Counted from the stretch's first letter, positions 55,023 to 64,000 are shown. The stretch: DNA of 64,000 bases from Hyaloraphidium curvatum (GCA_025558095.1 JAIVFI010000017.1:496001-560000), one strand, 5' to 3'. Numbers and translations are program-made. The notes: generated by a model from the letters alone, not told the origin.

Positions 55023-57215
55023 ATGGCGACGGAGCTGACGGCGGAGCAGCGGGCGGCGTGCCTCGAGGCGGCGTGGGTCACCGTGCCCGAGGGGCACATC
55101 ATCCAGCGCCGATTTTTCGACGCGGCGCACGGCGGCGGGGCGGTGGACGCGCGAATCGCGGCGGTGTACCGCGAGCCGGTGTTTTCGCGTGCGCTCGAGT
55201 TCTGCGGCGCGCGGCTGCGGCTCGACCTCGGCGGGGGCGCGGCGGAGGAGGCCATCGAGGCCGCGGCCGAGCGCGCGTACGCGGCCGCCGCGGCCGAGGG
55301 GCTCTCCGCGCGGGGCGCCGACGCGCACGGCCCGGAGCGCATTTCCACGCTGTGGGCCGTCTTCGCCGTGGCCGGCTGGTGTTCGCATACGATGGGCCGC
55401 GTGGATGCCGCTCGTGCCGGCGCCCGTCGCGTGGCCCGCGTGCTGCGGCAGTCGGGCATGCCGGCCCCGCCCGCGCCCAGCGCCTCGCTCGACGACCTGT
55501 ACTTCCGGGGGCTCTGGTACGACCTGCTCGCCAGCGTCGTGCACCTCGAGATGAGGCTCGCCTCTGCCGTCGACGGCATGCGCCCCTCCATCGACCCGCC
55601 GCGCGACTTTCCCGGCGTGCCGCTGATCACCACGACGCGCTGGCTAGCCGAGGCCATCACCGACCCGCGCCACGTGCCCGGCGCCCCGCCGCCGCCGCAC
55701 CTGGCCGCCGCCGTGCAGAACCTGTGGGCTTCGTCTCGCGCCGCCCTGGGGTGGCTCGACCCGGAACTGGACCCGCCGGTGCCGCACCGGGTTCGTGACG
55801 CCTTTGCCGGCGTGCTGGGCCTTTTCGACGTCTACAGCCTGTCCGACATCCTCCTCGTCAACTCCTACTTTGCATTCAAGACCGGCGAGTTCCGCAGGTG
55901 GATCCGCGCCGAGGCCGGTTTGTCGCTGCTGGACCTCATCGTGGCCGAAGAGACGCCGCACGAGCCGAACGTCGTCTTCCGCGCCGCGTCGTACTCCAAC
56001 CCGGGCGCCATTGCGGAGGCCGAGCGCCGCAGGATCTTCCTCCTCGAAGCCGCCGCGGCCTTGAGGGCGCAGTTCCCGCCCAGCCTGCTTGCGGCCTTCC
56101 GATCGGGGGATCTCGATTCCGTGCTGGCCGCCGAGCCGTGGCTGGATCGGGGCCCGCAGTTCCAGTCCGTGTTGATCATAACGCTCTTGGACCTTGCACG
56201 CGTTGAGCTGCTGCTCGTTGCTCCCGATCTGCTCGAGGACCCGGACGACGAGGGCCACCTGAGCGACGACGAGGATGACGGGGATGGTTGGGGAGGCCGC
56301 GATGTCGCAAGCGGCGGATACACGCACGGCGACCCGATCGCGGCCGGCCGGGTCGACTCTGGGGTCGTCGCGGACCACGATCATTTCGAGCCCCGCGCGG
56401 AACATCCCTGGCAGTCTGCCGTATCCTGGGACGACGTCTGCTCCGCCGATCCGGGCACGGATTCTGCTCCTATCACTGCGGCGCCCCTGTCGTGCAGCCA
56501 GTCGCCCCTCGGTGCGGCCTCCAACGACAGCGCCCTCCACCGCTACTTCTTCACGCCCGCCTTCTCCCGCGCCGCCTCCATCGCCGCCGACATCTCCTCC
56601 CTGTCCCGCATCCTCCTCTCGCGGTTCGCCGACCGCCTCGGAACCGAGATCTACACCACCTTTGCCTGCCACGCCGCCGCCCACGCGGCCTGGATCTTTG
56701 TCCTCCTCCTCAAGCGCGTCCGCCGCATCGCCGCGGACGCGCACCACGCCGACGCCGCCCGCGCCCCGGGGCTGCACGGCACCCTGCTCTCCCACCTGCG
56801 CAACTGCCTCGACCTGCTCTCGGCGTCGGGCAAGGCCGCGCACAGGGAGACGGGCATGCACCTCGCGGCCTTTGCGGATGCTGACCCCGCCGCGCCGCGG
56901 GACTTGCGCCGCGCGCGGGCGGCGGCCTCCGGCGCCCCCGCGGCGTCGTGCAGGCATGCGAGGGGGGATCCGAGCGCCAGGGGGTTCTGCTGGGAGTGCA
57001 CGGCGGCCAGGGCGAGGAGGGGGTCGGAGGAGAGGGTGGAGGCGGACCCGCTGGCGAGGCTGGGAGCGGGGGGGAGGAGGGTGAGGTTCGCGGAGGGGGT
57101 GGAGGTGGGGGAGACGTGGGGCAAGGACGAGTACCAGAGGTCGAGGCACGAGGAGGGGGTGCTGGATCCGAGGAGGGTGCTTGTGGGCTTGATGGGGCAG
57201 CTGGGCGTGTCGTGA
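55023..57215 (+). CDS. regulator-like protein with fungal TF middle-region pattern, no zinc cluster seen
   Basis: Open frame of about 730 codons, start MATELTAEQRAACLEAAWVT. The segment RISTLWAVFAVAGWCSHTMG then ARRVARVLRQSGM and later FGVLGLFDVYSLSDILL-like AGVLGLFDVYSLSDILLVN resembles the middle homology region of fungal Zn2Cys6 regulators. A C-terminal helical part (IAADISSLSRILLSRFAD, HLRNCLDLLSASGK) fits too. Acidic blocks (DPDDEGHLSDDEDDGDGW) lie between. No CX2CX6C cluster is found at the N-terminus or in the 800 bp upstream, so it may be a regulator without DNA-binding domain or a truncated gene. Nucleotides 55444-55947 are almost identical to 59508-60011 in the downstream pseudogene. 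Function not certain. Confidence 0.6.
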   Translation: MATELTAEQRAACLEAAWVTVPEGHIIQRRFFDAAHGGGAVDARIAAVYREPVFSRALEFCGARLRLDLGGGAAEEAIEAAAERAYAAAAAEGLSARGADAHGPERISTLWAVFAVAGWCSHTMGRVDAARAGARRVARVLRQSGMPAPPAPSASLDDLYFRGLWYDLLASVVHLEMRLASAVDGMRPSIDPPRDFPGVPLITTTRWLAEAITDPRHVPGAPPPPHLAAAVQNLWASSRAALGWLDPELDPPVPHRVRDAFAGVLGLFDVYSLSDILLVNSYFAFKTGEFRRWIRAEAGLSLLDLIVAEETPHEPNVVFRAASYSNPGAIAEAERRRIFLLEAAAALRAQFPPSLLAAFRSGDLDSVLAAEPWLDRGPQFQSVLIITLLDLARVELLLVAPDLLEDPDDEGHLSDDEDDGDGWGGRDVASGGYTHGDPIAAGRVDSGVVADHDHFEPRAEHPWQSAVSWDDVCSADPGTDSAPITAAPLSCSQSPLGAASNDSALHRYFFTPAFSRAASIAADISSLSRILLSRFADRLGTEIYTTFACHAAAHAAWIFVLLLKRVRRIAADAHHADAARAPGLHGTLLSHLRNCLDLLSASGKAAHRETGMHLAAFADADPAAPRDLRRARAAASGAPAASCRHARGDPSARGFCWECTAARARRGSEERVEADPLARLGAGGRRVRFAEGVEVGETWGKDEYQRSRHEEGVLDPRRVLVGLMGQLGVS
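55444..55947 (+). repeat. 504-bp segmental duplication, source copy
   Basis: Matches 59508-60011 base for base except three differences within the first 40 bases (GGGCATG against GTGCATG, and CCCAGC against CCTGGC). Here it lies inside an open, collinear coding frame, so this is the likely donor. Confidence 0.9.
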
Positions 57216-57421
57216 CTTGAATCGATCGGTCCCTTGGAGGCCGCAGCATGGATGTACAAGTAGTCGCTTTCGTTGTACATCACGCAGGGACAATGAATGT
57301 GTTCGTTCTTCATTTTCCAGGAGGATTTCGTTGCGAAATGTAGGAACTGGTTGTTTCGAGGTAGTCGACCTCCCAGTGTCGACTCGACGCCTCAATCCAA
57401 ACAACCAAAACTTCGAACACA

Positions 57422-58663
57422 ATGGCTTCCTCAGTCGCCAACGGGCCTGCCGTCGCAGAAGCGTCCGCCTCCTTTGCAGAGCAGGACATCGCCAACGCTT
57501 GCGCCTGCGTCGGAGACGCCCCGACTCAGTCCGTGGAGAACGTCGCCGCCTGGAGCCGCTTCGACCGAAAAGGACTCGTAGCTGCCTTTGCTGGCCACCT
57601 GGAGAAGTTTGCCGGCGCCTACATCCCGTACCTGGATGCGACGGCGTCGCCCACCCCGCGCCGGGCGCCCTTCCCGCTCGACCTGACCGAGCCCCTACTC
57701 GACGCGTCCCTCCTCCTCCAGTGGACCCACATCAGCGACCTGGTCGCCATATGCTTGCATTCGCCTCCCAACCGGCAGTGGGCCGCGTTTTTCCCGGATG
57801 GGAGGGCGCCGCCGCTGCGCCCGCCCGCCAAGATGATCTCTGAGCTGGCGCTCGACCTCTTCCGCGCGGGCTTCCCCGTCCTCAGGCGCACGATCGGGGT
57901 CTTTTCCGACGTGGACAGGATGATGAACTGGGGCGGCGAGGAGGAGCCTTTCGGCAACGCGGCGTACGAGGCGGCGTTCACTGTCCCCGCCATCCTGGCG
58001 GCCCACGTGCTCTTTGAGCTGGCCATGGCGTCGGCACCGGTCAGGAAGCGCCTGTCGGACGATCCGGAGCTGCTGATTGCGTTGATGAGGGGATCGACGG
58101 CAGCGTGCCGCGGGGGCTGGGATGCTTGCCAGGAGCTGCTTGATGGCTGGTCCGCCGTGACGATCCTCAAGCCTTTCACCTACGGTCTCGTGCTCGTCCT
58201 CGGGGAAAGCACCAAGGCGTACAAGAGCTACATGACCGGCGCGGCAGGCGTGGTCATGGCGATCCTCAGCTCCGACATGGTGCACGTCTTCTTCCAAGGG
58301 CTCCGCAAGGAAGGCAACTTGATCGTGGACGGCTTCGTCGTTTACCACATGCTCAAGCCGGGACAAGCTGCGCGCGATTTCGAGACGGTCAAGGCCGCAG
58401 GCAGAGGGAAGAATCTGGGCAAGCTGGACGACGTCATCGCGAGCTACCGAAAGGCCTTCGCCAAGCCCCGGGGCGCGGTGCGCGACGCGTGCGACCACTG
58501 CGGGGCCAACGGCAAGATTAAGCGCTGCTCGCGGTGCGGCGTCGCGAGATACTGCGGGGCCGAGTGCCAGCGGGCGGCGTGGAAGGAGCACAAGAAGGCG
58601 TGCGTGCCCAGGCACCAGATCACGTGCACGTGCCACGAGTGTGGGGAGAAGCAGCGGGATTGA
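57422..58663 (+). CDS. MYND zinc-finger protein
   Basis: Single exon of 413 codons, start MASSVANGPAVAEAS. The N-terminal 340 residues are helical without known domain: ENVAAWSRFDRKGLVAAFAG, AAYEAAFTVPAILAAHVLF, SAPVRKRLSDDPELLIALM, VVMAILSSDMVHVFFQ. A MYND finger near the C-terminus reads CDHCGANGKIKRCSRC, then ARYCGAECQRAAWKEHKKAC, with all zinc ligands. After it comes HQITCTCHECGEKQRD. MYND fingers bind proline-rich peptides, so it is likely an adaptor. Large families of such proteins occur in zoosporic fungi and in some mushrooms. The following locus is a damaged paralog. Confidence 0.85.
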   Translation: MASSVANGPAVAEASASFAEQDIANACACVGDAPTQSVENVAAWSRFDRKGLVAAFAGHLEKFAGAYIPYLDATASPTPRRAPFPLDLTEPLLDASLLLQWTHISDLVAICLHSPPNRQWAAFFPDGRAPPLRPPAKMISELALDLFRAGFPVLRRTIGVFSDVDRMMNWGGEEEPFGNAAYEAAFTVPAILAAHVLFELAMASAPVRKRLSDDPELLIALMRGSTAACRGGWDACQELLDGWSAVTILKPFTYGLVLVLGESTKAYKSYMTGAAGVVMAILSSDMVHVFFQGLRKEGNLIVDGFVVYHMLKPGQAARDFETVKAAGRGKNLGKLDDVIASYRKAFAKPRGAVRDACDHCGANGKIKRCSRCGVARYCGAECQRAAWKEHKKACVPRHQITCTCHECGEKQRD

Positions 58664-58909
58664 TCCATTTCTGCCTGCCGTGCTAAAGCAGCCGGGGGAT
58701 GGAGGGGACTCATTCTGCGAAGACGCCAGAGTGTGCCGATCGCCAAGGTGATTGCGACTGAAATTGGCCCCGGGTGCCAGTGAAGTGTCGGTTTTCGCAA
58801 AAGTCTTTTCATTTTCTGTTGTATCAGAATGGAATGAATTCGCCAGATGCCCTGCTTCCTACGCTCGCGCAGTCCGCGGGGTCCGTTCGGGGCGTCCGTC
58901 TCGGCCGCC

Positions 58910-60140
58910 ATGTCTGTCGCACCAACGATTGTACCCCGCCGCCGACACCCAACCATGCCGCCTCGCGCCGCTCAGAAGTCTTCCGTCCACGGACAAGCAT
59001 CATCTCCAGTGCCCGCTGCCGCGTCCGGCGGTGCTGCCGTGGCCGCCGCGGACGCCCACGCGAGAGCGCGCGAGTCACCCGAAAACGTCGCCGCGTACTC
59101 GAAGCTGGACCGCGAGGCCACGATCTCCTGCTTCGCGAGGCACATGGACGCGTTCAAAGTCCTACTTGCACATTCCTGGACGCGGCTGGGGCGCCTTCGC
59201 CGGGCCTTGCGCCTCCGCAGATGGCACAGGACCACCTGCACCTGGCATGCGTCGCGGAGTTCTTCGCGTCCAACTTGTCGGATTCCGCAGTCGCCCGGTA
59301 CTCCGCGTCGGGGCTCGTGCAGGACTTCTTCCCCGGTGGCAGCGTGCCGCGCCACGCCACGCCCGCCGCGCTACGCGCGGACCTGGCTTTCGCGATGTTC
59401 AAGAAGTGTTACCGCGCCCTACGCCCAGCGATCGTCACATTCACGGACTGCAAGCGGCTCATGGCATGGAATGCAGATCAGGAGGGGTCCTTTCGCACCG
59501 CATTCGTTGCGGCAGTCGTGCATGCCGGCCCCGCCCGCGCCTGGCGCCTCGCTCGACGACCTGTACTTCCGGGGGCTCTGGTACGACCTGCTCGCCAGCG
59601 TCGTGCACCTCGAGATGAGGCTCGCCTCTGCCGTCGACGGCATGCGCCCCTCCATCGACCCGCCGCGCGACTTTCCCGGCGTGCCGCTGATCACCACGAC
59701 GCGCTGGCTAGCCGAGGCCATCACCGACCCGCGCCACGTGCCCGGCGCCCCGCCGCCGCCGCACCTGGCCGCCGCCGTGCAGAACCTGTGGGCTTCGTCT
59801 CGCGCCGCCCTGGGGTGGCTCGACCCGGAACTGGACCCGCCGGTGCCGCACCGGGTTCGTGACGCCTTTGCCGGCGTGCTGGGCCTTTTCGACGTCTACA
59901 GCCTGTCCGACATCCTCCTCGTCAACTCCTACTTTGCATTCAAGACCGGCGAGTTCCGCAGGTGGATCCGCGCCGAGGCCGGTTTGTCGCTGCTGGACCT
60001 CATCGTGGCCGCCGCATTCGACTCGGCCTTCCTGCCCGCTGCGCTCGCCGCCGTCCTCGCAGTCGAGAACCTAGCGACCTCGTACGCGCCGGTTCGGAAG
60101 CGGATGGGAGACGACCCGGACTTGCTTGCATCCTTCCCTG
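58910..60140 (+). pseudogene. MYND-protein paralog, broken, with inserted 504-bp piece of regulator-like gene
   Basis: Start MSVAPTIVPRRRHPT. ESPENVAAYSKLDREATISCF matches the neighbour's SVENVAAWSRFDRKGLVAAF. The frame then slips near 59155-59180: HMDAFK in frame 2, SYLHIP in frame 3, FLDAAGAPSPG in frame 1. Frame 1 runs on with DFFPGGSVPRH and GSFRTAFVAAV. At 59508 comes the 504-bp segment from the regulator-like gene. After it, AAFDSAFLPAALAAVLAVE and APVRKRMGDDPDLLASF return to the MYND-paralog pattern, again in another frame. Then similarity stops; no MYND finger remains. At least two frameshifts, an insertion and a 3' deletion make it a pseudogene. Confidence 0.8.
59508..60011 (+). repeat. 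504-bp segmental duplication, inserted copy
   Basis: Near-identical to 55444-55947. The left junction carries TGCGGCAGTCG, also present at the donor, and the right junction GTGGCCG. The ancestral MYND-paralog sequence seems to have read ...FVAA then AAFDSAF..., so the piece was placed in the middle of a helix. Confidence 0.9.
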
Positions 60141-60376
60141 CGCCTCGAGCAGGGGCCGCCGTCCTCGTAAGCCACTCACCGACCGACCCATCCTTCCCGA
60201 CCAATCGCCGTGCGGGACTCGGTCGGTGCCCGCTGTTTCAGTGCTGTCTCACGGTCCCGTCTGTCGGCGGCAGAGCACATTGACAGAGTGCCCAGAAAAG
60301 ATAAGCACCAGGAGGCATCCCGTGCGGGGCTTCGGCGGTAAATCCCTCTTCTGCTTGTATTCTGAACGCAGACGAG

Positions 60377-61998
60377 ATGGCGGAGCCGGTCCGCATGTCG
60401 CTGCTGTCCGGCGACGACGCCGACGCGCCCGCGGACCGCGACAACTTCCTGCCGCGCGAGTGGCTCGCGCTGGTGCCCGCGGAGCTTCCCCCCATCCACC
60501 CCCTCTCGGAATCCGACACCGACGGCGCGAAGCGCTGGGCCGCCGAGGACCCCGCCGCCGCCCTCCGTGCGGCAGAGCCGATCACGCGTGCCGCAATGCT
60601 GGACGCGTTCAGCGGCAGCCCACCCGCGAGCGCCAGCGCCTACGTCGCCATAACGTTCGAGCTGCCGCTTCCGTTCCACCTGCCAATCGTCGTGGCAAAC
60701 ATAGTCACTGTCATCGCCATTGCTGCATCGGCGTTCCGCACGAGCGAAGGCGCGTTCGGCACCGCACAGCTCGCCGCTGGTGTCGCCGCCATCGCGACGT
60801 ACATGCTCAGCTACCTGGGCTACTACCTCCTCCTGTTCGTTCGCCTGCCCCGAAATGCCGCAACCGCGCACTCTCCTGACGCGCTGGGCATCGCCCCTCT
60901 CGTTCGGTGGTCGCAGCTGGTCCGCTCCGAACCACGCGGCCCCCTCGTCCGCCACAAGGACGGTGATGCCTTGTGCCCGTGCGAGCGGCCTTCGTGCGCG
61001 GGAGGGGCCCCAAGCTCGACCGCGTCGCATGCCTGGCTCGGCATCGGGCTCCAAGTGACGTTCATGTATACGACCTTGGTTCTTCTTCTGGCGACGCCGC
61101 TGATCACATTGGGCGGCCGCCTGCTTGATCTCTGGTGGGGATGGCTTCTCACTCTTGTCTTTGGTGGGGCCCGTGTCTCCCGGTTCGTGACCGCAGCTCA
61201 CCACCCCGCAGCCCTCCTCGACGTGACGTACTTCTTCGTCGCAATCGGCCAGTTCACCTACCCCAACATCGCCCTTGCGGACCTGGAAGCCAAGCTGCAG
61301 CACCGCGCGGCCTCGGTCGCCCTCGCGCGGATGCTGGACCGGTACCGCGCCATTCTGCTCGCCGGCCCGGAGACTCCGCGCCCGGAGCGGCCCGAGCAGG
61401 ATCTATACATCCGGCTGCACTACCGCCTCTCGGCGCTGTGGCGTTCCCGCAACTCGCATGGCGTCCAGGTGTTCCGCTCGGTCTACACCGCTACCATTGT
61501 CCCGGCGCTCTTCCTGGGGATGGTCACCACCATGGTGCGTCTGTGTGCGCGCATGTGTCACGCTCTCAGTGAGTCTGATGCCCGTCCACACAGGCGACCG
61601 GAGGATGCCTTTCGGCGTGGCAGCTCGCCGCACTCGCCCAAGCGGTGCACTACGAGGTCAACAGCCTGCTCGGCCTCGCCGCGCTCAACGGCGTTCTGGA
61701 CGTCGCCGCGGACGTGTACCGCTCGGCGCGGCGTGAGGCCGACGTTCTCATTGCGGACGCCCTCCGCCGGGGGGACTCCCCGTCGTGGGCGCTGGAGGAG
61801 CTCAGGCAGCACGGGAGGGTGCTCTCTTCGTTCCTGGAGCTGGACGGGCTGCGCGCGCTCTTCTTCGGGTTCCCGATCAGCTACGGGCTGCTGAGGACGT
61901 TTGTGGCGACGAGCGTGACCCTGGGGATCGGGGCGTGGACGGTGCTGAGGACGCTGGGGGTGTTCGTGACGTTCGAGAGCGTGTGCCCAACGCGATGA
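60377..61998 (+). CDS. multi-pass membrane protein of unrecognised family, member 2
   Basis: Start MAEPVRMSLLSGDDADAP. Motif EWLALVPAELPP near residue 30. Hydrophobic segments: IVVANIVTVIAIAASAF, LAAGVAAIATYMLSYLGYYL, FMYTTLVLLLATPLITLG, LLDLWWGWLLTLVF, TYFFVAIGQFTYPNI, IVPALFLGMVTTM and FVATSVTLGIGAWTVLRTLG. A loop reads VRHKDGDALCPCERPSCAGG. The intron (61535-61593) joins TTM to ATGGCLSAWQ, the same place as in member 1. It ends GVFVTFESVCPTR. Frame intact. Compared with member 1 the Cys loop, the intron and the last 40 residues are best conserved. No known family fits; a receptor, channel or sensor role is possible but not shown. Confidence 0.75.
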
Positions 61999-62189
61999 GT
62001 GGCGGGCGCATGGTGGCTTTGCTTTGACTAGGGACCGGAGATCTGTGAGGTGGATTCAACAGACGGATGCGAACGATGAAGGCGACGCAGTTCCGATTCT
62101 ACGACTTAGCCACCGCAATTTATCCCACGACGAAAACAGACGCATCACGTCGGCCGGCCCATCCCAGCAGACAGCGGACCGATGTCCGC

Positions 62190-62625
62190 TCAGGTGTTCT
62201 CCGTGCACCCCCCAGTATCGCAACGCTGCCCAGACGGGCACGCTGTGGCCGGTTGCGCGGTTGATCAGCTTGCCACAACGTGCACACGATTCGCCTGCGG
62301 AAACGAACAAACGCACCATTCCCGCACCGTCCGCAGTTCTGGTCGCTCCAGTCGGTGTCGACACAGGACCCGGAGCAGCATGTTTTCGATCCCACCGCAG
62401 GCTGCCCGGGAGGTGGGGGGGGGGGGCGCGGAGGGGGTATAGGAGGATTGTCAGTTGCCGGCCGATGCGACCCCAGGGCGTGGAACATCGTACAACTACT
62501 GCAGCCTCCACAGTTGTTTGCATCGTCCTGAGTGTTGACGCAGACGCCAGCGCCGTCTCCGCATGTGTCCGGCAGCACCGGGGGGCAGTGACACACGCCG
62601 CCCGAGCAGGTCGAGCCGTCCGGGC
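62190..62625 (-). CDS. Cys-rich, Stig1-like secreted protein, 5' part missing
   Basis: The visible exon begins at a CAG acceptor near 62626: CPDGSTCSGGVCHCPPVLPD, then DTCGDGAGVCVNTQDDANNCGGC. A Pro-rich linker (PPIPPPRPPPPPPGQ) follows, then GSKTCCSGSCVDTDWSDQNCGRCGN. A short intron (GTGCGT to CCACAG, about 62315-62247) joins to ACPSGQRCDTGGCTENT and the stop at 62190. The repeated D-x2-NCG-x-CG-x-C pattern is that of Stig1-like Cys-rich repeats, common in secreted proteins of plants, bacteria and some fungi. No first exon or signal peptide is found, because a Ty3/gypsy element begins about 37 bp upstream. Likely disrupted. Confidence 0.6.
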
Positions 62626-62661
62626 ACTGTCAGGACGGGGCGCGGGGGACCCGTAAAGACC

Positions 62662-64000
62662 TGTGTTGACGACGTTGAGGAGTCACTACACAGCACTGCG
62701 CCTAGTCTTCCCTCGCCGGGGACCACCGTCCCCCTTGCCCCGACGCCGGCGCGTTACATCACCCCCCCCCAACCGCCGCGTAGGACCCGGCTTGTCCGGA
62801 AAGCGGCGGTGAAAGTCGGCAACGGCGTCGGGGGCGTGCTGGAGGTGCTCCCACGGTTCCCATGAGCGCTCCGATGGAGGAAAGTCCTTCCAGTCGACCA
62901 AGTACTGCAAGTGATTGCGGAATCGGCGGGAATCCAGGATCTGGTTAACCTCGTACTCGGGTTCGCCGTCAATGATGTCCGGGGGTGGAGTCTCTGCGAC
63001 GCGGCCGGGAAAATCGGCGGTGTCCGAGGGAGTATAGGGTTCGAGAAGCGAGACGTGAAAAACGTCATGAATGCCCATCGTGGGCGGAAGATCCAATCGA
63101 AACGCAACGGGATTGATCTGCTCCTTAATGCGGTAGGGCCCGAGGTAGCGAACGTCGAGCTTGCGAGACGGTCGACGCGTACGAATATTGCGCGCCGATA
63201 GCCAAGCACGGTCGCCGACGCGGAAAACGGGAGCATCCTCACGACTGACGTCTGCGGAGTCTTTGTAGCGTTCCTGGGCCCGCTGGAGGTTCTCGCGAAG
63301 GACGTCGTGGAGGGCGCGAAGCTCCCGGATGCGTTCCTCGGCGGCGGGAACGCGCGGCGCGTCGGGTGCTAAAAAGTCGGCTCGCGGGTCGTAACCGTAG
63401 TTGGCGCGGAAAGGCGACATGCCAATGCTGGCGTGCACCGAGTTGTTGTACGCGAACTCGGCGAGCGGGAGCTGATTGAACCAGTCGTCCTGGGCGTAAT
63501 TGACGTAGGTCCGGAGGTACTGCTCCAAAATCTGATTGATGCGCTCCGTCTGGCCGTCCGACTCGGGGTGCGCGGCCGAGGAGCGGTAAAGCTTGATGTC
63601 CATGAGTCCAAGAAGCCTTTCCCAGAATTTGGCGATGAATTGCGGTCCGCGGTCGCTGACGATGTCGAAGGGGAAGCCGTGGAGGCGGAATATTTCGCGA
63701 AGGAAGAGCCGAGCGGTGTCGTCGGCGGAGAAGTCCTTCCGCGCGCCAGCAAAATGAGCCTGCTTGGTCGACCGATCGGCCACGACGAGCACGGCGTCGA
63801 ATCCCTCGGACTGGGGCAGGTCGGTGACGAAGTCTATACTGATCGAACGCCAAGGTCCGTCCGGGATTGGAAGTGGCTGGAGAAGGCCGTGCGGGGCATG
63901 GCGCGGGGCCTTGGTTCGCGTGCACGTCTCGCAGCTCCGAATGTAGCGGGCGACGGTGTCCCAAACACGCGGCCACCAAAAATCTCGCAATATGAGCTCC
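62662..64000 (-). mobile_element. Ty3/gypsy (chromovirus) retrotransposon, 3' part
   Basis: Element on the minus strand that runs off the right edge. It includes the integrase with chromodomain. A run of ten Gs (minus strand; 62762-62771) is a likely polypurine tract. It is followed by TGATGTAACGCG, a plausible LTR start. The LTR may end at CAACACA near 62662, giving a very short LTR of about 97 bp. The other LTR and target duplication lie outside the window. Confidence 0.8.
62686..64000 (-). CDS. Ty3/gypsy polyprotein: integrase and chromodomain (partial)
   Basis: Open frame from the right edge to the stop at 62686. Order: ELILRDFWWPR and RSCETCTRTKAPRH (zinc-binding integrase head), SIDFVTDLPQ, VVADRSTKQAHF, VSDRGPQFIAKF and HPESDGQTERINQ (the D, D and E of the catalytic triad), GYDPRADFLAP, the GPY/F-type LGPYRIKEQINPVAF, and a chromodomain YEVNQILDSRRF then YLVDWKDFPPSERSWEP. 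The frame continues through the polypurine tract into the presumed LTR, so the last about 30 codons may not be typical. No break in the integrase. Reverse transcriptase and gag lie outside. Confidence 0.95.
   Translation of the reverse strand, partial: ELILRDFWWPRVWDTVARYIRSCETCTRTKAPRHAPHGLLQPLPIPDGPWRSISIDFVTDLPQSEGFDAVLVVADRSTKQAHFAGARKDFSADDTARLFLREIFRLHGFPFDIVSDRGPQFIAKFWERLLGLMDIKLYRSSAAHPESDGQTERINQILEQYLRTYVNYAQDDWFNQLPLAEFAYNNSVHASIGMSPFRANYGYDPRADFLAPDAPRVPAAEERIRELRALHDVLRENLQRAQERYKDSADVSREDAPVFRVGDRAWLSARNIRTRRPSRKLDVRYLGPYRIKEQINPVAFRLDLPPTMGIHDVFHVSLLEPYTPSDTADFPGRVAETPPPDIIDGEPEYEVNQILDSRRFRNHLQYLVDWKDFPPSERSWEPWEHLQHAPDAVADFHRRFPDKPGPTRRLGGGDVTRRRRGKGDGGPRRGKTRRSAV

Noticed and set aside
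58774-59862. Separate protein-coding gene in frame 1 over the MYND pseudogene
   Set aside because: It is the shifted frame of the broken MYND paralog and then a wrong frame across the 504-bp insert.
1-64000. CRISPR array, bacterial operon or prophage
   Set aside because: No regularly spaced repeats, no bacterial gene layout; spliced genes, mitochondrial presequences and fungal families throughout.

Overview
This 64-kb window is nuclear DNA of a GC-rich, intron-bearing eukaryote, almost certainly a fungus. Fungal marks are two Zn2Cys6-type regulators, a GPI-anchored chitin deacetylase, a DSF2/Nif1-type Sel1 protein, F-box/WD40 and MYND proteins, short GT-AG introns (about 40-120 nt, one of about 390 nt) and a chromodomain Ty3/gypsy element. 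A cobalamin-dependent methionine synthase, a CblD (MMADHC) protein, a BTG/Tob protein and PEX16 together argue against Dikarya and for an early-diverging, zoosporic-type lineage (Chytridiomycota or Monoblepharidomycota in the broad sense). The lineage is an inference from gene content only.

Layout. 1-10 kb: a Faf1-like ribosome-biogenesis factor, an unnamed helical protein, PEX16, a BTG/Tob protein, then two co-oriented DNA-repair-type genes (class II AP endonuclease and an AlkB-like dioxygenase with a RanBP2 finger). 10-20 kb: an F-box/LRR-like protein with a repeated acidic 'MPPLE' tail, an SDR dehydrogenase, a Sel1 protein, chitin deacetylase, a VOC/PhnB-like protein and a TLC-domain membrane protein. 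20.6-26 kb: MMADHC and B12-dependent methionine synthase, head to head across a short promoter region with a perfect GTCACGTGAC palindrome. 26-33.7 kb: a Zn2Cys6 regulator flanked by a degenerate direct repeat, two tandem RING-TRAF paralogs (one with an internal duplication), and a WW protein. 34-47 kb: an NAD-binding epimerase-like protein, mitochondrial beta-carbonic anhydrase, a fatty-acid-hydroxylase family protein, a SnoaL-like protein within a duplicated tract, a secreted metalloprotease, an F-box/WD40 protein, a zinc-type dehydrogenase lacking the structural-zinc loop, an amidohydrolase-2 protein and the first member of an unrecognised membrane-protein family. 48-64 kb: a small Cys-rich protein, an alpha/beta hydrolase, mitochondrial PDH E1-alpha, a second PhnB-like gene with an apparent frameshift, a regulator-like gene, a MYND gene, a MYND pseudogene that received a 504-bp piece of the regulator-like gene, the second member of the membrane family, a Cys-rich gene cut on its 5' side, and a Ty3/gypsy element running off the window.

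The most informative functional unit is the methionine synthase/MMADHC pair: the enzyme and the protein that delivers its cobalamin cofactor share one promoter region. The most novel-looking material is the two-member membrane family with an HKDxDxLCPCxRPSCAG loop, and the 504-bp near-identical segment moved between unrelated neighbouring genes. Gene models were assembled by hand from reading frames and splice signals, so most exon edges inside genes are inferred.
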